Notes: generated from the sequence alone by a model not told the origin. DNA of 64,000 bases from Robertkochia marina (GCF_004799345.1 NZ_SSMC01000003.1:310001-374000), one strand, 5' to 3'. Shown: positions 7,566-15,993, numbered from the stretch's first letter. Made by a program: numbers and translations.

Positions 7566-8696
7566 TTATTCGGAGTCCTTCGTGCTCAGGATATTAAGGT
7601 AAGCATTGAAATTATGATGGTTAGTATAGAGTGTTTTCTTGTATTCCGGCAGGTGTTTTTCAAGGATCATGGTGATATTATAACCCAGTTGGTAGTAATA
7701 GCGATCGTTATAAAGATCGTATAGTCCTTTGTCTTGGGTTACCTCATAGTTCTTAAACATATCTGTAAAATAGTCCCGGTTATGGTCGTTGAGCATGGAG
7801 GTGTCTGAAGGGTATTTTTCCAGGAACCGTTTGCACAGGGATTCGAAGTAACGTGCATGTCCTTCCATGAGGATCTCGTAATCTTCGGCTTCCCTGATAC
7901 TCACATCGAATTCCTTGGCTATTCGGTTTATTCTAATCGTTTTCAGAGAGTCGTATACTTTGAGGCCTTCCTGAGGATTAACCCCATCGATCCAGATACT
8001 TTTCAAAATCTCGTTTTCCTGATAAATACTTTTCTTAAACCAGGGAACTTCTTGATGGTATTTGGCGAGAAATTCATCAGGACCTCCCGGCATCTCCAGG
8101 TTGGTATAGTATTCTTTAAACGGAGGGATCTCGCGCTGATACCCGTGAAAGAGTTCGTGGATGACCATGATCGACCAGTCGTTGAGGTCTTTAATATCCG
8201 GGATAAATTTCTGTGTCAGCTCGAAACTCTGAAAGAACAACACATTTTCCATGTAATAAAGGGCTGTGGTGTCGGTGTCGCTGTAACTCACATGGAACTG
8301 AAAATTGACGGTATCCGTAAATTTTTCGGAAAGCTTTATCACCTCGGTACCGTCAAAAGAGGCGGCTTCACTGTGGTCAAAGTTGTTTCGGATATGGGTG
8401 TTTGGGTTAATGACATAGGTACCTTTCCTGGTGTAGTAGGCAATAGGTTGAAACAGTTGTTTTTCAGCAAATTCCGGGTAGTAGCGTTTAGCCACATGAT
8501 TCTTTAAGCCGATCAAATATTCAAGCTGATCAAAACTTTCTTTTGACCCGGAGGTCTCCGGAATGGATTTTTCCGACAGGGTGTTTTCGGTTAGATCACC
8601 TGTCATTTGATCTGGATCTGATGGTTTATTCGGTTGGGTTTCCGTTTTACATGAGAGTACGCAAAGGGCTGTTAAAGCGGATATAATTAGTCTCAT
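7566..8696 (-). CDS. putative zinc metallopeptidase lipoprotein
   Basis: 376 residues from the ATG of MRLIISAL; this start, rather than one 15 codons upstream, gives a clean lipoprotein signal with lipobox VLSC (Cys16). A linker rich in Thr/Ser/Asp follows. HELFH at residues 180-184 is a zinc HExxH motif in hydrophobic context (IMVIHELFHGYQ), and MEGHARYFES near 277-286 supplies a possible third, glutamate, ligand as in gluzincins. I do not recognise a named family. Predicted to face the periplasm or cell surface. Monocistronic by spacing. Confidence 0.65.
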   Translation of the reverse strand: MRLIISALTALCVLSCKTETQPNKPSDPDQMTGDLTENTLSEKSIPETSGSKESFDQLEYLIGLKNHVAKRYYPEFAEKQLFQPIAYYTRKGTYVINPNTHIRNNFDHSEAASFDGTEVIKLSEKFTDTVNFQFHVSYSDTDTTALYYMENVLFFQSFELTQKFIPDIKDLNDWSIMVIHELFHGYQREIPPFKEYYTNLEMPGGPDEFLAKYHQEVPWFKKSIYQENEILKSIWIDGVNPQEGLKVYDSLKTIRINRIAKEFDVSIREAEDYEILMEGHARYFESLCKRFLEKYPSDTSMLNDHNRDYFTDMFKNYEVTQDKGLYDLYNDRYYYQLGYNITMILEKHLPEYKKTLYTNHHNFNAYLNILSTKDSE

Positions 8697-8970
8697 AGTC
8701 AATAGTTTCAGAAGGCTTTTAATTCCAGGGAAATACGTCAATTCTTATTGTTATTTCACCCAAAAGGTGAGGCGATCCTTTACCGGGCAATGCATGACAC
8801 TCTGCGGATTCATGATTAGCTTATAGTGTTGTAAGAAAATATTTTTCATTTCAGAGTTTATGTCTCCCCGGCATCTGCAGAGACTGATGAGAGGGGTCGT
8901 AGTAGTCCATTTATCCTTCTCATGTAAAGGCCTTCCCATAATCCTTTAGTTCTAACGGGGTGCCTGAAAC

Positions 8971-9342
8971 TCACCGGTGCTGATCAATCAGGATCACATT
9001 GCCATCAGGGTCAGCCAGGGTAAAACTGGCTGGTCCTTCTGAATTTTCCTCTGCTTCCGAGGTGAGCGATACCCCGTGGCTTTTAAGGTGTTGCTGGATG
9101 GTTCTGATATCATCAAAGTCCTCGAGGTTTTGGGCATTTTCGTCCCAGCCGGGATTGAAGGTTAAAATATTGCCTTCAAACATACCCTGGAAGAGCCCGA
9201 TCAGGGCATTCCCGTTTTTCATGATGAGGTAATTCCGTTCTGCATCGCCGGCGAATACCGAAAATCCCAGTTTTTCGTAAAACGCCCTGGAGGCGCTGAG
9301 GTCTTTAACACTGAGGCTGATAGAAAATGCTCCTAGTTTCAT
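8971..9342 (-). CDS. VOC (glyoxalase/bleomycin-resistance fold) family protein
   Basis: 123 residues, one VOC module pair: FSISLSVKDLSASRAFYEKLGF, then ASFTLADPDGNVILIDQH. The fold binds a metal and is used by glyoxalases, dioxygenases and antibiotic-binding proteins; substrate cannot be told. Ends five bases before the next gene starts on the same strand's upstream side, so it is probably co-transcribed with the lipoprotein at 9348-9698. Confidence 0.88.
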   Translation of the reverse strand: MKLGAFSISLSVKDLSASRAFYEKLGFSVFAGDAERNYLIMKNGNALIGLFQGMFEGNILTFNPGWDENAQNLEDFDDIRTIQQHLKSHGVSLTSEAEENSEGPASFTLADPDGNVILIDQHR

Positions 9343-9347
9343 GCTGT

Positions 9348-9698
9348 TTACTCTTTAAATTTTTTAAATGTCACCTTAGACCTGCTCTTCTGTTCACTAT
9401 CCAGGTATAATTCATGTTTCGGATCCAGGGTGAATTCCCGGGTGACTCCAGGCAATAGAGAAGTTTCATTCAAAATTTCGCCATCTTGCTGGATTCTGAC
9501 ATTAAATATGGTGTCTCCGAGATTGGTAACCACGGCAATACTTTTTTCATTGGTATAAGGGTTGATCGCGGCATCCTGCCCGGGACCCTTCCCGGTCATC
9601 AGCATGCTTTGTTGCGGATCGAGTTCAAAGATCGAGTCGCTCGAGCCGCAGGAGGTTAGGACAAGCAGGAACAAAAGGGTAGGGAGGAAGACTTTCAT
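9348..9698 (-). CDS. hypothetical lipoprotein
   Basis: 116 residues with a clear lipoprotein signal, lipobox LTSC (Cys17). The remainder (SIAVVTNLGDTIFNVRI, LLPGVTREFTLDPKHELYLD) looks like a small beta-sandwich. No family recognised. Upstream partner of the VOC gene, five-base gap. Confidence 0.7.
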   Translation of the reverse strand: MKVFLPTLLFLLVLTSCGSSDSIFELDPQQSMLMTGKGPGQDAAINPYTNEKSIAVVTNLGDTIFNVRIQQDGEILNETSLLPGVTREFTLDPKHELYLDSEQKSRSKVTFKKFKE

Positions 9699-9822
9699 AT
9701 GAGTGGTTTTATCTGATTTATGCGTTTTTTAAAATAGCAGACGATAAAACAAAGGTAGGTTGTTTTTCACTTCATAGAAGAATAGTATTCGAAGAAAAGC
9801 GCTCTAAACCAAGGTTTTAGTA

Positions 9823-10725
9823 TCAAGAGCCTATGCGACCAGAAAGACTGTAGAGTGAAAAGAATTTCCAAATCTCTTCACTGGCATTGATGTCCTTATT
9901 ACCATGTGGTCCCGGCCAGTGATGTCCTCCACCTATGACCTTTAAATGGTGAACGTCCATGTCGTTAGCGCCCCCGGTATAGCGATGTTCTTGGACGGTA
10001 CTGCCGTCATTGGGATCGGTGTCTGGAAATTGAGTGATGATGGGTGTATTTTCTGTGTTGTTTTGTTCAACCCAATAGTGGATAGCCGTTTCAGCTTGAG
10101 TATAAGGCACCACCTTATCGTCGGTGCCATGAATCTGCATTACCGGTTTTGCCATGGTGGTAGTACACATGTTCAGGGCTACCCAGTTCATACCACCGCC
10201 TACCCCGGCCACCGCGGCATAGTCTGCATACTGGCAGAATTGATGGAAACTGAAATGTGCTCCGTTGGAGAATCCTGAAAGGTATACACGATCAGGGTCT
10301 ACAGGAAGTTGTTCTATGAGCATATCGGTTAATCCTTTTATGAATTCCTGGTCGTCGGGTTTGCCGTTGCTGAGGTCATTAGAGTCGTTCCATCGGTTAG
10401 AGCCATTAATCGGCAGTGCCTGGGGATAGGCAGCAATAAATCCGTTAATATCGGCTAGTTCGTGAAAGCGTGTCAAACTGTACATACCTTCACTGGTTCC
10501 GTTAAGGCCGTGAAAACTGAAAACCAAAGGGACTTTACCGGAACGTTCTTCTATATTGGGAGGTATGTACAATAGGTATTCACGGTTTTGTCCGTTATGG
10601 TCATAGCGTTGTACTGTTTTGCCCAAATCAAAATTCACGATGTTGATCGGGGTCAGATGGTCGTCCTGGTCGGTGCAACCAGTGACTGTGAATAGCAGAA
10701 TAGTGATAAAAAATAAGGGCTTCAT
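9823..10725 (-). CDS. secreted poly(3-hydroxybutyrate) depolymerase/feruloyl-esterase-like lipoprotein (LpqC type)
   Basis: 300 residues. Lipoprotein signal with TVTGC (Cys17). Alpha/beta hydrolase: oxyanion region FSFHGLNGT, nucleophile GFSNG (Ser153), acid in HGTDDKVVPY (about 202), histidine in GGGHHWPG (about 268). This arrangement is that of esterase-PHB depolymerase / LpqC family (CE1-like), which hydrolyse polyesters or feruloyl and acetyl esters on plant polysaccharide. The exact substrate is not readable. No polysaccharide-utilisation genes adjoin. Confidence 0.85.
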   Translation of the reverse strand: MKPLFFITILLFTVTGCTDQDDHLTPINIVNFDLGKTVQRYDHNGQNREYLLYIPPNIEERSGKVPLVFSFHGLNGTSEGMYSLTRFHELADINGFIAAYPQALPINGSNRWNDSNDLSNGKPDDQEFIKGLTDMLIEQLPVDPDRVYLSGFSNGAHFSFHQFCQYADYAAVAGVGGGMNWVALNMCTTTMAKPVMQIHGTDDKVVPYTQAETAIHYWVEQNNTENTPIITQFPDTDPNDGSTVQEHRYTGGANDMDVHHLKVIGGGHHWPGPHGNKDINASEEIWKFFSLYSLSGRIGS

Positions 10726-10860
10726 AGTTGTGATCTTAAAAGGAAAGGAAGATAGGAAAAAAAGATATTTTATAGGAATTGAACTACATTATGCAATTGT
10801 GTTATTTCCTGCTCCCCTTAGGACAGACAGGAAGACTTACATATGTGTTTTTTAAAGAAC

Positions 10861-11580
10861 TTATTCTGTTTTTTCAAAGATCATACAGTGCTGTAAGGGC
10901 AGATTATCTATGTTTTTTACCAGCTGGAATCCGGCGGCATTCATTTCCTTGACGGCCTGGTCTAGCGTCATTTTGTGTAACTTTTTAATAGCTACGTTGG
11001 GATCTTCGCCCCTGTATTCAATGAGGTAGACCCTGCCGTCCGGTTTCAGAGCTTTTTTTACAGACGCCATCATTTCGAGGGGGAATTCGAATTCATGGTA
11101 CACATCAACCATCAGGACCTTATTGATACTATTTTCGGGGAGGTTTACGCTTTGAATATCTCCCTCAACCGGAATAACATTGGTTGATCTTTCGGTTTCC
11201 ATCTTCGTGCGAATGGCTGCGAGCATTTCCGGTTGTATATCTACCGCATAGATCTGCCCCTTAGATACCATAGGTGCCATTTTAAAAACATGATAGCCCG
11301 AACCGGCACCAATATCAGCCACAACATCTCCGGGTTGGAGGTCAAGGTTGGCGATCAGGGTTATTGTATTCTCCTCTTTGGGTCTGCTGTTTCTTTCGAG
11401 CCAATCCATACCCCGATAGCTCATCACCGCTGCGATCTCCCGTCCCATGAACCATTTACCGATACCTCCGTAGCTACCTTCTTTAAAGGTGTATTCGGCG
11501 GCGGAAGGTTCAACCTGTGCATGTAGCACAAAGCCTGAAAACAGCAGGCACAGCGAAAGTATGAATGATGATCTGCTCAT
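10861..11580 (-). CDS. class I SAM-dependent methyltransferase with signal peptide
   Basis: 239 residues. Residues 1-21 form a good signal peptide (LCLLFSGFVLHAQ). The SAM-binding motif I is VADIGAGSGYHV (residues 87-98), then YAVDIQPEML and a typical YHEFEFPLEMM post-motif. By motif it is a canonical Rossmann methyltransferase, yet predicted to be exported, where SAM is not expected. Similar exported forms occur in other Bacteroidota and planctomycetes; function unknown. An internal start could remove the signal, but the first good ATG after it is at residue 45, which would cut into conserved sequence. Confidence 0.8.
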   Translation of the reverse strand: MSRSSFILSLCLLFSGFVLHAQVEPSAAEYTFKEGSYGGIGKWFMGREIAAVMSYRGMDWLERNSRPKEENTITLIANLDLQPGDVVADIGAGSGYHVFKMAPMVSKGQIYAVDIQPEMLAAIRTKMETERSTNVIPVEGDIQSVNLPENSINKVLMVDVYHEFEFPLEMMASVKKALKPDGRVYLIEYRGEDPNVAIKKLHKMTLDQAVKEMNAAGFQLVKNIDNLPLQHCMIFEKTE

Positions 11581-11599
11581 AAGCTGTTAGTTATGGCAC

Positions 11600-11705
11600 A
11601 GAGGTTAAAGGGTAAAGGGGTAAAGAGGCGAAGAGGCAAAGAGGCGAAGAGGCGACCTGGCGAAGGGGCAAAGAGGCGAAGAGGCAAAGAGGCAAAGAGG
11701 AAGGA
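11600..11705 (+). repeat. 8-base minisatellite, GAGGCRAA units
   Basis: About thirteen imperfect copies of the 8-mer GAGGC(A/G)AA. The unit length is not a multiple of three, so the open frame across it is accidental. A two-unit relic in the opposite orientation is near 25997-26016. Confidence 0.85.
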
Positions 11706-11896
11706 GCAAGTCCCGGGTATACATAACCATAATTTTAAAGTTATGGTTTTTTATCGGATCCATAGGACGTATTCGGTAAACTGCAGGGAAAAAAGTAAGG
11801 CACAGGATGGCCGGTTTTTTTCTTTATAAATATGCTTGAGGTGAGGAGTTGTTTTATGTTTTAAGTAAGAAACGCTTTGAAGAAGTCAATCACCAT

Positions 11897-11982
11897 GCGC
11901 CAGCGGTTGGAGCGAGCTACCGTGTAGCGCGTAAAACGCGGTGACGGCTTACGGGCCAAAAGCCCGTATAGCAGGCAGGCGC
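11897..11982. repeat. structured palindromic element with two hairpins
   Basis: Outer arms GCGCC (11897-11901) and GGCGC (11978-11982) enclose a stem-loop CGCG-TAAAA-CGCG (11928-11940) and a perfect 7-bp hairpin TACGGGC-CAAAA-GCCCGTA (11950-11968). It sits alone between the minisatellite and rocD; the rest of 11581-12092 holds no gene I can support. Probably a dispersed palindromic element; an RNA role is possible. Confidence 0.5.
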
Positions 11983-12092
11983 TCAAAAAAACTTTAGTAT
12001 CCGTTGAATTATTAGTATTTTGCAGGCACTGCAATACGGATGATTTCTCTCCTTAAGAAGGAATTGTAAAGTGTCAATATTAAAATTCAAAA

Positions 12093-13373
12093 ATGGCAAT
12101 TTTAGAAAAATTATCATCGAAAGATGCAATTGCATTAGAAGACAAGTATGGAGCACATAACTACCATCCGTTGCCCGTGGTATTGAGTCGCGGGGAGGGT
12201 GTATTTATGTGGGACGCCGAAGGGAAGAAGTACTACGATTTTCTCTCGGCCTACTCTGCAGTAAACCAGGGGCATTGTCACCCGCGTATCGTGAATGCGA
12301 TGACCGAGCAGGCAAAGACCTTAACCCTGACCTCAAGAGCATTTTACAACGATATGCTCGGAAAATTTGAAAAGTACGCTACCGAGTATTTTGGTTTTGA
12401 CAAGCTTTTACCCATGAATACCGGGGCAGAGGCCGTAGAGACGGCTATTAAGATCTGTCGTAAATGGGCCTATGAAAAGAAAGGCATTCCGGAAGAGAAG
12501 GCTAAGATCATTGTTTTTGAAAACAACTTTCACGGACGTACCACCACCATCATTTCTTTCTCTAATGATGAAGGGGCACGCAAGAATTTCGGGCCCTATA
12601 CCCCGGGCTTTGTGAAGGTGCCTTACAACGATGCCGATGCGTTACAGAAAGCTTTGGAGACTGAGGAGAATGTGGCAGGGGTATTGATCGAACCTATTCA
12701 GGGAGAAGCCGGAGTGTTCAGGCCGGATGCCGATTTTATCGGAAAAGTAAAATCGCTGTGTAACGAGAACGGGGTGTTATTCATTGCCGATGAGATACAG
12801 ACGGGAATTGCACGTACCGGATCTTTACTGGCAGTTTGCGGCGATTGTACCTGTCAGGGACATTGCGAAAAGCAAGCCACCTACCAGCGTCCGGATATGC
12901 TTATCCTCGGAAAAGCCCTGAGTGGTGGTGCCTACCCTGTAAGTGGCGTATTGGCCGACGATGAGGTCATGAACGTGATCAAACCGGGACAACACGGAAG
13001 TACCTTTGGAGGAAACCCCGTGGCTGCTGCGGTAGCTATGGAAGCCCTTGAAGTGGTTCGCGATGAAAACCTGGCTCAGAATGCACGTAACCTTGGAGAA
13101 CTCTTTCGGGAAAAAATGAACGAGTACATCGCGCAAAGTACTATTGTGAAGCTGGTTCGGGGAAAAGGATTGCTTAACGCCATCGTGATCAACGATACGG
13201 AAGACAGCTCTACGGCCTGGGATATTTGCATGGCCCTAAAGGAGAACGGATTGTTGGCAAAACCCACCCACGGTAATATCATTCGGTTCGCACCCCCGCT
13301 GGTCATGACCGAAGAACAATTACTAGATTGTGTACAGATCATAACTTCAACCCTTAAGAAGTTTGAGAAATAA
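12093..13373 (+). CDS. rocD: ornithine--oxo-acid transaminase
   Basis: 426 residues. Class III PLP aminotransferase with FLSAYSAVNQGHCHP, MNTGAEAVETAIK, HGRTTTIISFSND, EPIQGEAG, ADEIQTGIARTG and the PLP lysine in ILGKALSGG. These are the ornithine delta-aminotransferase blocks. It transfers the delta-amino group of ornithine to 2-oxoglutarate, giving glutamate-semialdehyde, linking arginine/ornithine catabolism to proline and glutamate. An insert CGDCTCQGHCEK (about residues 250-262), with three cysteines, is typical of the Bacteroidota form. Stand-alone unit with its own terminator at 13381. Confidence 0.93.
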   Translation: MAILEKLSSKDAIALEDKYGAHNYHPLPVVLSRGEGVFMWDAEGKKYYDFLSAYSAVNQGHCHPRIVNAMTEQAKTLTLTSRAFYNDMLGKFEKYATEYFGFDKLLPMNTGAEAVETAIKICRKWAYEKKGIPEEKAKIIVFENNFHGRTTTIISFSNDEGARKNFGPYTPGFVKVPYNDADALQKALETEENVAGVLIEPIQGEAGVFRPDADFIGKVKSLCNENGVLFIADEIQTGIARTGSLLAVCGDCTCQGHCEKQATYQRPDMLILGKALSGGAYPVSGVLADDEVMNVIKPGQHGSTFGGNPVAAAVAMEALEVVRDENLAQNARNLGELFREKMNEYIAQSTIVKLVRGKGLLNAIVINDTEDSSTAWDICMALKENGLLAKPTHGNIIRFAPPLVMTEEQLLDCVQIITSTLKKFEK

Positions 13374-13380
13374 AAAAAAA

Positions 13381-13410
13381 GCCCTCTGAATAAAGAGGGC
13401 TTTTTTTTTT
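13381..13410 (+). terminator. rho-independent terminator of rocD
   Basis: Stem GCCCTCT/AGAGGGC (13381-13387/13394-13400), six-base loop, then ten T. A run of A on the other side makes it a plausible weak terminator for the minus strand too. Confidence 0.9.
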
Positions 13411-13540
13411 GGTTATGCCGTTATACCGTTATACCGTTATACAGTTATGCGGTTATACAGTTATGCGGTGGGAATAGACAGTAATCTGTTTGCAATCATT
13501 CACCATTCATAACTCATCATCCATCATTCATAATTCGCCC
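13411..13540. repeat. 8-base tandem repeat then ATTCAT-rich DNA
   Basis: About seven imperfect copies of an 8-mer C(C/A)GTTAT(A/G) at 13411-13468, then simple-sequence DNA rich in CATCAT/ATTCAT near 13498-13540. No gene in this gap (13374-13551). Confidence 0.75.
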
Positions 13541-13551
13541 AGGCGATCTTA

Positions 13552-13890
13552 TTAATTGGCCTCTGCCTGTCGTTTGGCCTCTTCAATGATCTCTTCGAAT
13601 TGCATCTTATAAGCATCCCAACCCATGCTGTAAATGTCAAAGGCGATCTTAACCAGTATATACAGGTTCAGGGCAATGGCTGCAATGGCAATGATCTTAC
13701 CGGCCCTGATGCTGCTTTGCTTGTCGATGTAAAGCTCGGGATTGGCGGCCATGATGGTTTCTGCTTTTCGCGAAAGACTTAAGGCAATGGCCGAAGGAAT
13801 AATACCCAAACCGGCAAAACAACAACAGAGAATACCGAATATTCCTAGAACGATAATGAGTACAGGGCTTGGGAGTTTCTGAGCTTCCAT
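13552..13890 (-). CDS. CCC-motif membrane protein
   Basis: 112 residues with an N-terminal hydrophobic helix ending in ILCCCFAGLGIIPSAIAL, then a second helix (IIAIAAIALNLYILVKIAF). The triple cysteine after the first helix and the downstream helix match the Bacteroidota 'CCC motif membrane protein' family, function unknown. Ends with a charged helix. Adjacent to the DUF2752 gene on the same strand. Confidence 0.85.
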   Translation of the reverse strand: MEAQKLPSPVLIIVLGIFGILCCCFAGLGIIPSAIALSLSRKAETIMAANPELYIDKQSSIRAGKIIAIAAIALNLYILVKIAFDIYSMGWDAYKMQFEEIIEEAKRQAEAN

Positions 13891-13911
13891 AAAATCAGCG
13901 TTAAAATTTCT

Positions 13912-14208
13912 TTATTTTAAAAAATAATTTCCTACGATTAGTGCAAGGTTAATTGCCACTAAGATATATAATATTTTGCTGTAATGAGGAATCCGGATCA
14001 GATTGCGGGTAAAAATCAGGGCGAAGAGCAAGATGAGGGTGTAGATGGCCGGATACATTTGAAAGGCGGCGGTAAATTCTCCCCGAAATAGAAGCACCGC
14101 AGCCCGCTGGAGTCCGCATCCGAAACATTCAACACCAAAAAGGGTTTTGGTCAGGCAGGGCAACATATAATCTTCAGGAGTGGCGAATAGCGATCCGGCA
14201 AGTGTCAT
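13912..14208 (-). CDS. DUF2752 family membrane protein
   Basis: 98 residues with the family signature LPCLTKTLFGVECFGCGLQRA (given in part: FGVECFGCGLQRA) and two hydrophobic helices (AIYTLILLFALIF, ILYILVAINLALIVG). Small inner-membrane protein of unknown role. 21 bases upstream of the CCC-motif gene, probably co-transcribed; both have paired or triple cysteines next to membrane helices. Confidence 0.85.
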   Translation of the reverse strand: MTLAGSLFATPEDYMLPCLTKTLFGVECFGCGLQRAAVLLFRGEFTAAFQMYPAIYTLILLFALIFTRNLIRIPHYSKILYILVAINLALIVGNYFLK

Positions 14209-14300
14209 TAGTACAAAACATGTTTTTGTAAACTTACTAAAACTTATTTGCAGGGGGCGTAAAAAGCTTAATTTTGCATACCGAAAAGCAAAAGATCACC

Positions 14301-14501
14301 ATGAAACTCCTTTCTTTTATTTTAATCATTATCGGGGCCATTCTTGTTTTTATGTTCAACAACGAACAGCCCTGGCACATATATATGAAGATCCTTGGAT
14401 TTGTTATGATGATGTACGGACTATACAAGTCGACCATCCTATGGGTGAAGGAAAATCCGAGAGAAGATCAGGATAAGAGCAAACAGAATGGTGAAGAGTA
14501 A
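14301..14501 (+). CDS. small two-helix membrane protein
   Basis: 66 residues from the ATG at 14301 (an in-frame upstream ATG at 14274 would add nine polar residues; the signal-like helix starts at this one). Two hydrophobic helices (LLSFILIIIGAILVFMF and IYMKILGFVMMMYGLY) then a charged tail. No family recognised. 23 bases before the Smr gene, same strand. Confidence 0.6.
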   Translation: MKLLSFILIIIGAILVFMFNNEQPWHIYMKILGFVMMMYGLYKSTILWVKENPREDQDKSKQNGEE

Positions 14502-14524
14502 CCTTTAAAAGGTCAGATTTGGGT

Positions 14525-15070
14525 ATGAGAACTTTCCGGGTTGGCGATCGCATTGAAACGGTAGATGACAATATCAGGGGTGAGGTAACAGCAGTATCAC
14601 CAGGCCGGATCAGGGTAATCACTGAAGATGGCTTTGAACTGGAAATGGAACCTCAGGAGGTGTTGTTAATGCCCGAAAGCGATGCGCTGAAGGTATCAAA
14701 TGTAGATGTTTCCCGGGCTATGCGGGAAAAGCATGGAGGTCAGAAACAAAAGAAAAAGTCGGTGAAGCGAGAAAAGATCGAACCGCCGATGGAGGTAGAC
14801 CTTCATATTCATCAACTCACCCAAACCACCAGGGGGTTAACCAACCACGATATGTTGACCCTGCAGCTGGATACCGCCAAGAGACAATTAGAGTTTGCTA
14901 TCAGTAAACGAATTAGGCGAATTGTTTTTATTCACGGTGTGGGCGAGGGGGTGCTCCGAACCGAACTGGAATACTTGTTTGGCCGGTATGATAATGTGAG
15001 CTGGTATGACGCCGATTATCAGAAATACGGTTTGGGCGCTACCGAGGTTTATATTTACCAAAACCCTTAG
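14525..15070 (+). CDS. Smr-domain protein (MutS2 C-terminal type) with N-terminal KOW-like region
   Basis: 181 residues from the ATG of MRTFRVGD. N-terminus GDRIETVDDNIRGEV resembles a KOW/SH3-like barrel; middle is basic and low complexity (GGQKQKKKSVKRE); C-terminal Smr domain with EVDLHIHQL and the VFIHGVGEGVLR block, ending DADYQKYGLGATEVYI. Smr domains are nicking endonuclease-type or RNA-binding modules found at the end of MutS2. Role of the stand-alone form is not settled. It overlaps the convergent gene by four bases. Confidence 0.88.
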   Translation: MRTFRVGDRIETVDDNIRGEVTAVSPGRIRVITEDGFELEMEPQEVLLMPESDALKVSNVDVSRAMREKHGGQKQKKKSVKREKIEPPMEVDLHIHQLTQTTRGLTNHDMLTLQLDTAKRQLEFAISKRIRRIVFIHGVGEGVLRTELEYLFGRYDNVSWYDADYQKYGLGATEVYIYQNP

Positions 15071-15993
15071 AACTCCGATGCCTGCTGCTCTGCCGTTGTC
15101 ACCTCTACGGTAACGGTGCCAAATTCATAACGCGGAACATCGTATTTTACCTCCTGGCTGCCATTGATCAACTGAAACCCGTCTGTAATAGCAATAGTAC
15201 TGGTATAGGTTTCAATAAAGTTATGGGTTCTTCGGCTTACCGGAAGAGTGGTCGCAATATTAAGTGAGGCAATAAGGTAGTTGGGTTCGGTATTGCCAAC
15301 TTCGATATCATTGGCCGGATTGTTGTCGCCATTCAGATCTTCATCTATGGTGTTAACACCATCATTGTCATCATCAGTATCCAGGTAATTCGGGATCCCA
15401 TCGCCATCGGTGTCTGTGAATACAATATCGGTATTGGTGATCTCGATCTCCTGTGATGTGAGCACATTGTCACCATCATCATCAATGTCCAGATAATCGG
15501 GTAATCCATCGCCATCGGTATCCTGAGAGGCTTCTCTGTTAATGGTGCCATCGGGGTTTACCACAATACCTTCCAGGCTGGCCGGGAGGTTGTCGTTATC
15601 ATCGGCCTCCAGGTTGGTAGCTATCTCTACGGTACCTCCGGTGGCGAACCACTCTTCAATGACCAGAGGGGCGATAGGGGGGATCTCATTACAGAAGTAA
15701 TTACGGTTAACCTCTCCGTCAAAAATTCTGTACAGGGCCTTTACCCCGGAGTTGTTTATGGTGTACTCTCTTGGTTGTCCATCTGCCGGCAGGGTATTAA
15801 AGATCTCAGCAGACTCTCCCTGGAGTTCGATCATCAGGCTTTCTTCTCTGCTGCTCCCAATTTTATAGAGCAATAATTCACCGCATGGAGTTTCAACGAC
15901 GGTGTCGTCAAAGTTGAGTCTTTCCAGGGTGAGGTCGCCATCATCACATGCTGCAAGGCTTAAAGCCGCCAGGAAGGTCAGAAATCGTTTCAT
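15067..15993 (-). CDS. lipoprotein with thrombospondin type 3-like calcium repeats
   Basis: 308 residues. Lipobox LAAC (Cys16). After a beta-rich domain come repeats of DTDGDGLPDYLDIDDDGD and DTDGDGIPNYLDTDDDND, i.e. DxDxDG calcium loops as in thrombospondin type 3 repeats. Probably an outer-membrane-anchored, calcium-stabilised surface protein. No enzyme motif. Convergent with the Smr gene. Confidence 0.8.
   Translation of the reverse strand: MKRFLTFLAALSLAACDDGDLTLERLNFDDTVVETPCGELLLYKIGSSREESLMIELQGESAEIFNTLPADGQPREYTINNSGVKALYRIFDGEVNRNYFCNEIPPIAPLVIEEWFATGGTVEIATNLEADDNDNLPASLEGIVVNPDGTINREASQDTDGDGLPDYLDIDDDGDNVLTSQEIEITNTDIVFTDTDGDGIPNYLDTDDDNDGVNTIDEDLNGDNNPANDIEVGNTEPNYLIASLNIATTLPVSRRTHNFIETYTSTIAITDGFQLINGSQEVKYDVPRYEFGTVTVEVTTAEQQASEF

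Noticed and set aside
8751-8939. 62-residue minus-strand ORF before the VOC gene
   Set aside because: No signal, motif or recognisable family; the region is intergenic-like. Kept out, but could be a small real gene.
11593-11829. 78-residue ORF over the minisatellite
   Set aside because: Coding is only the repeat in one frame; units of 8 bases shift frame each copy.
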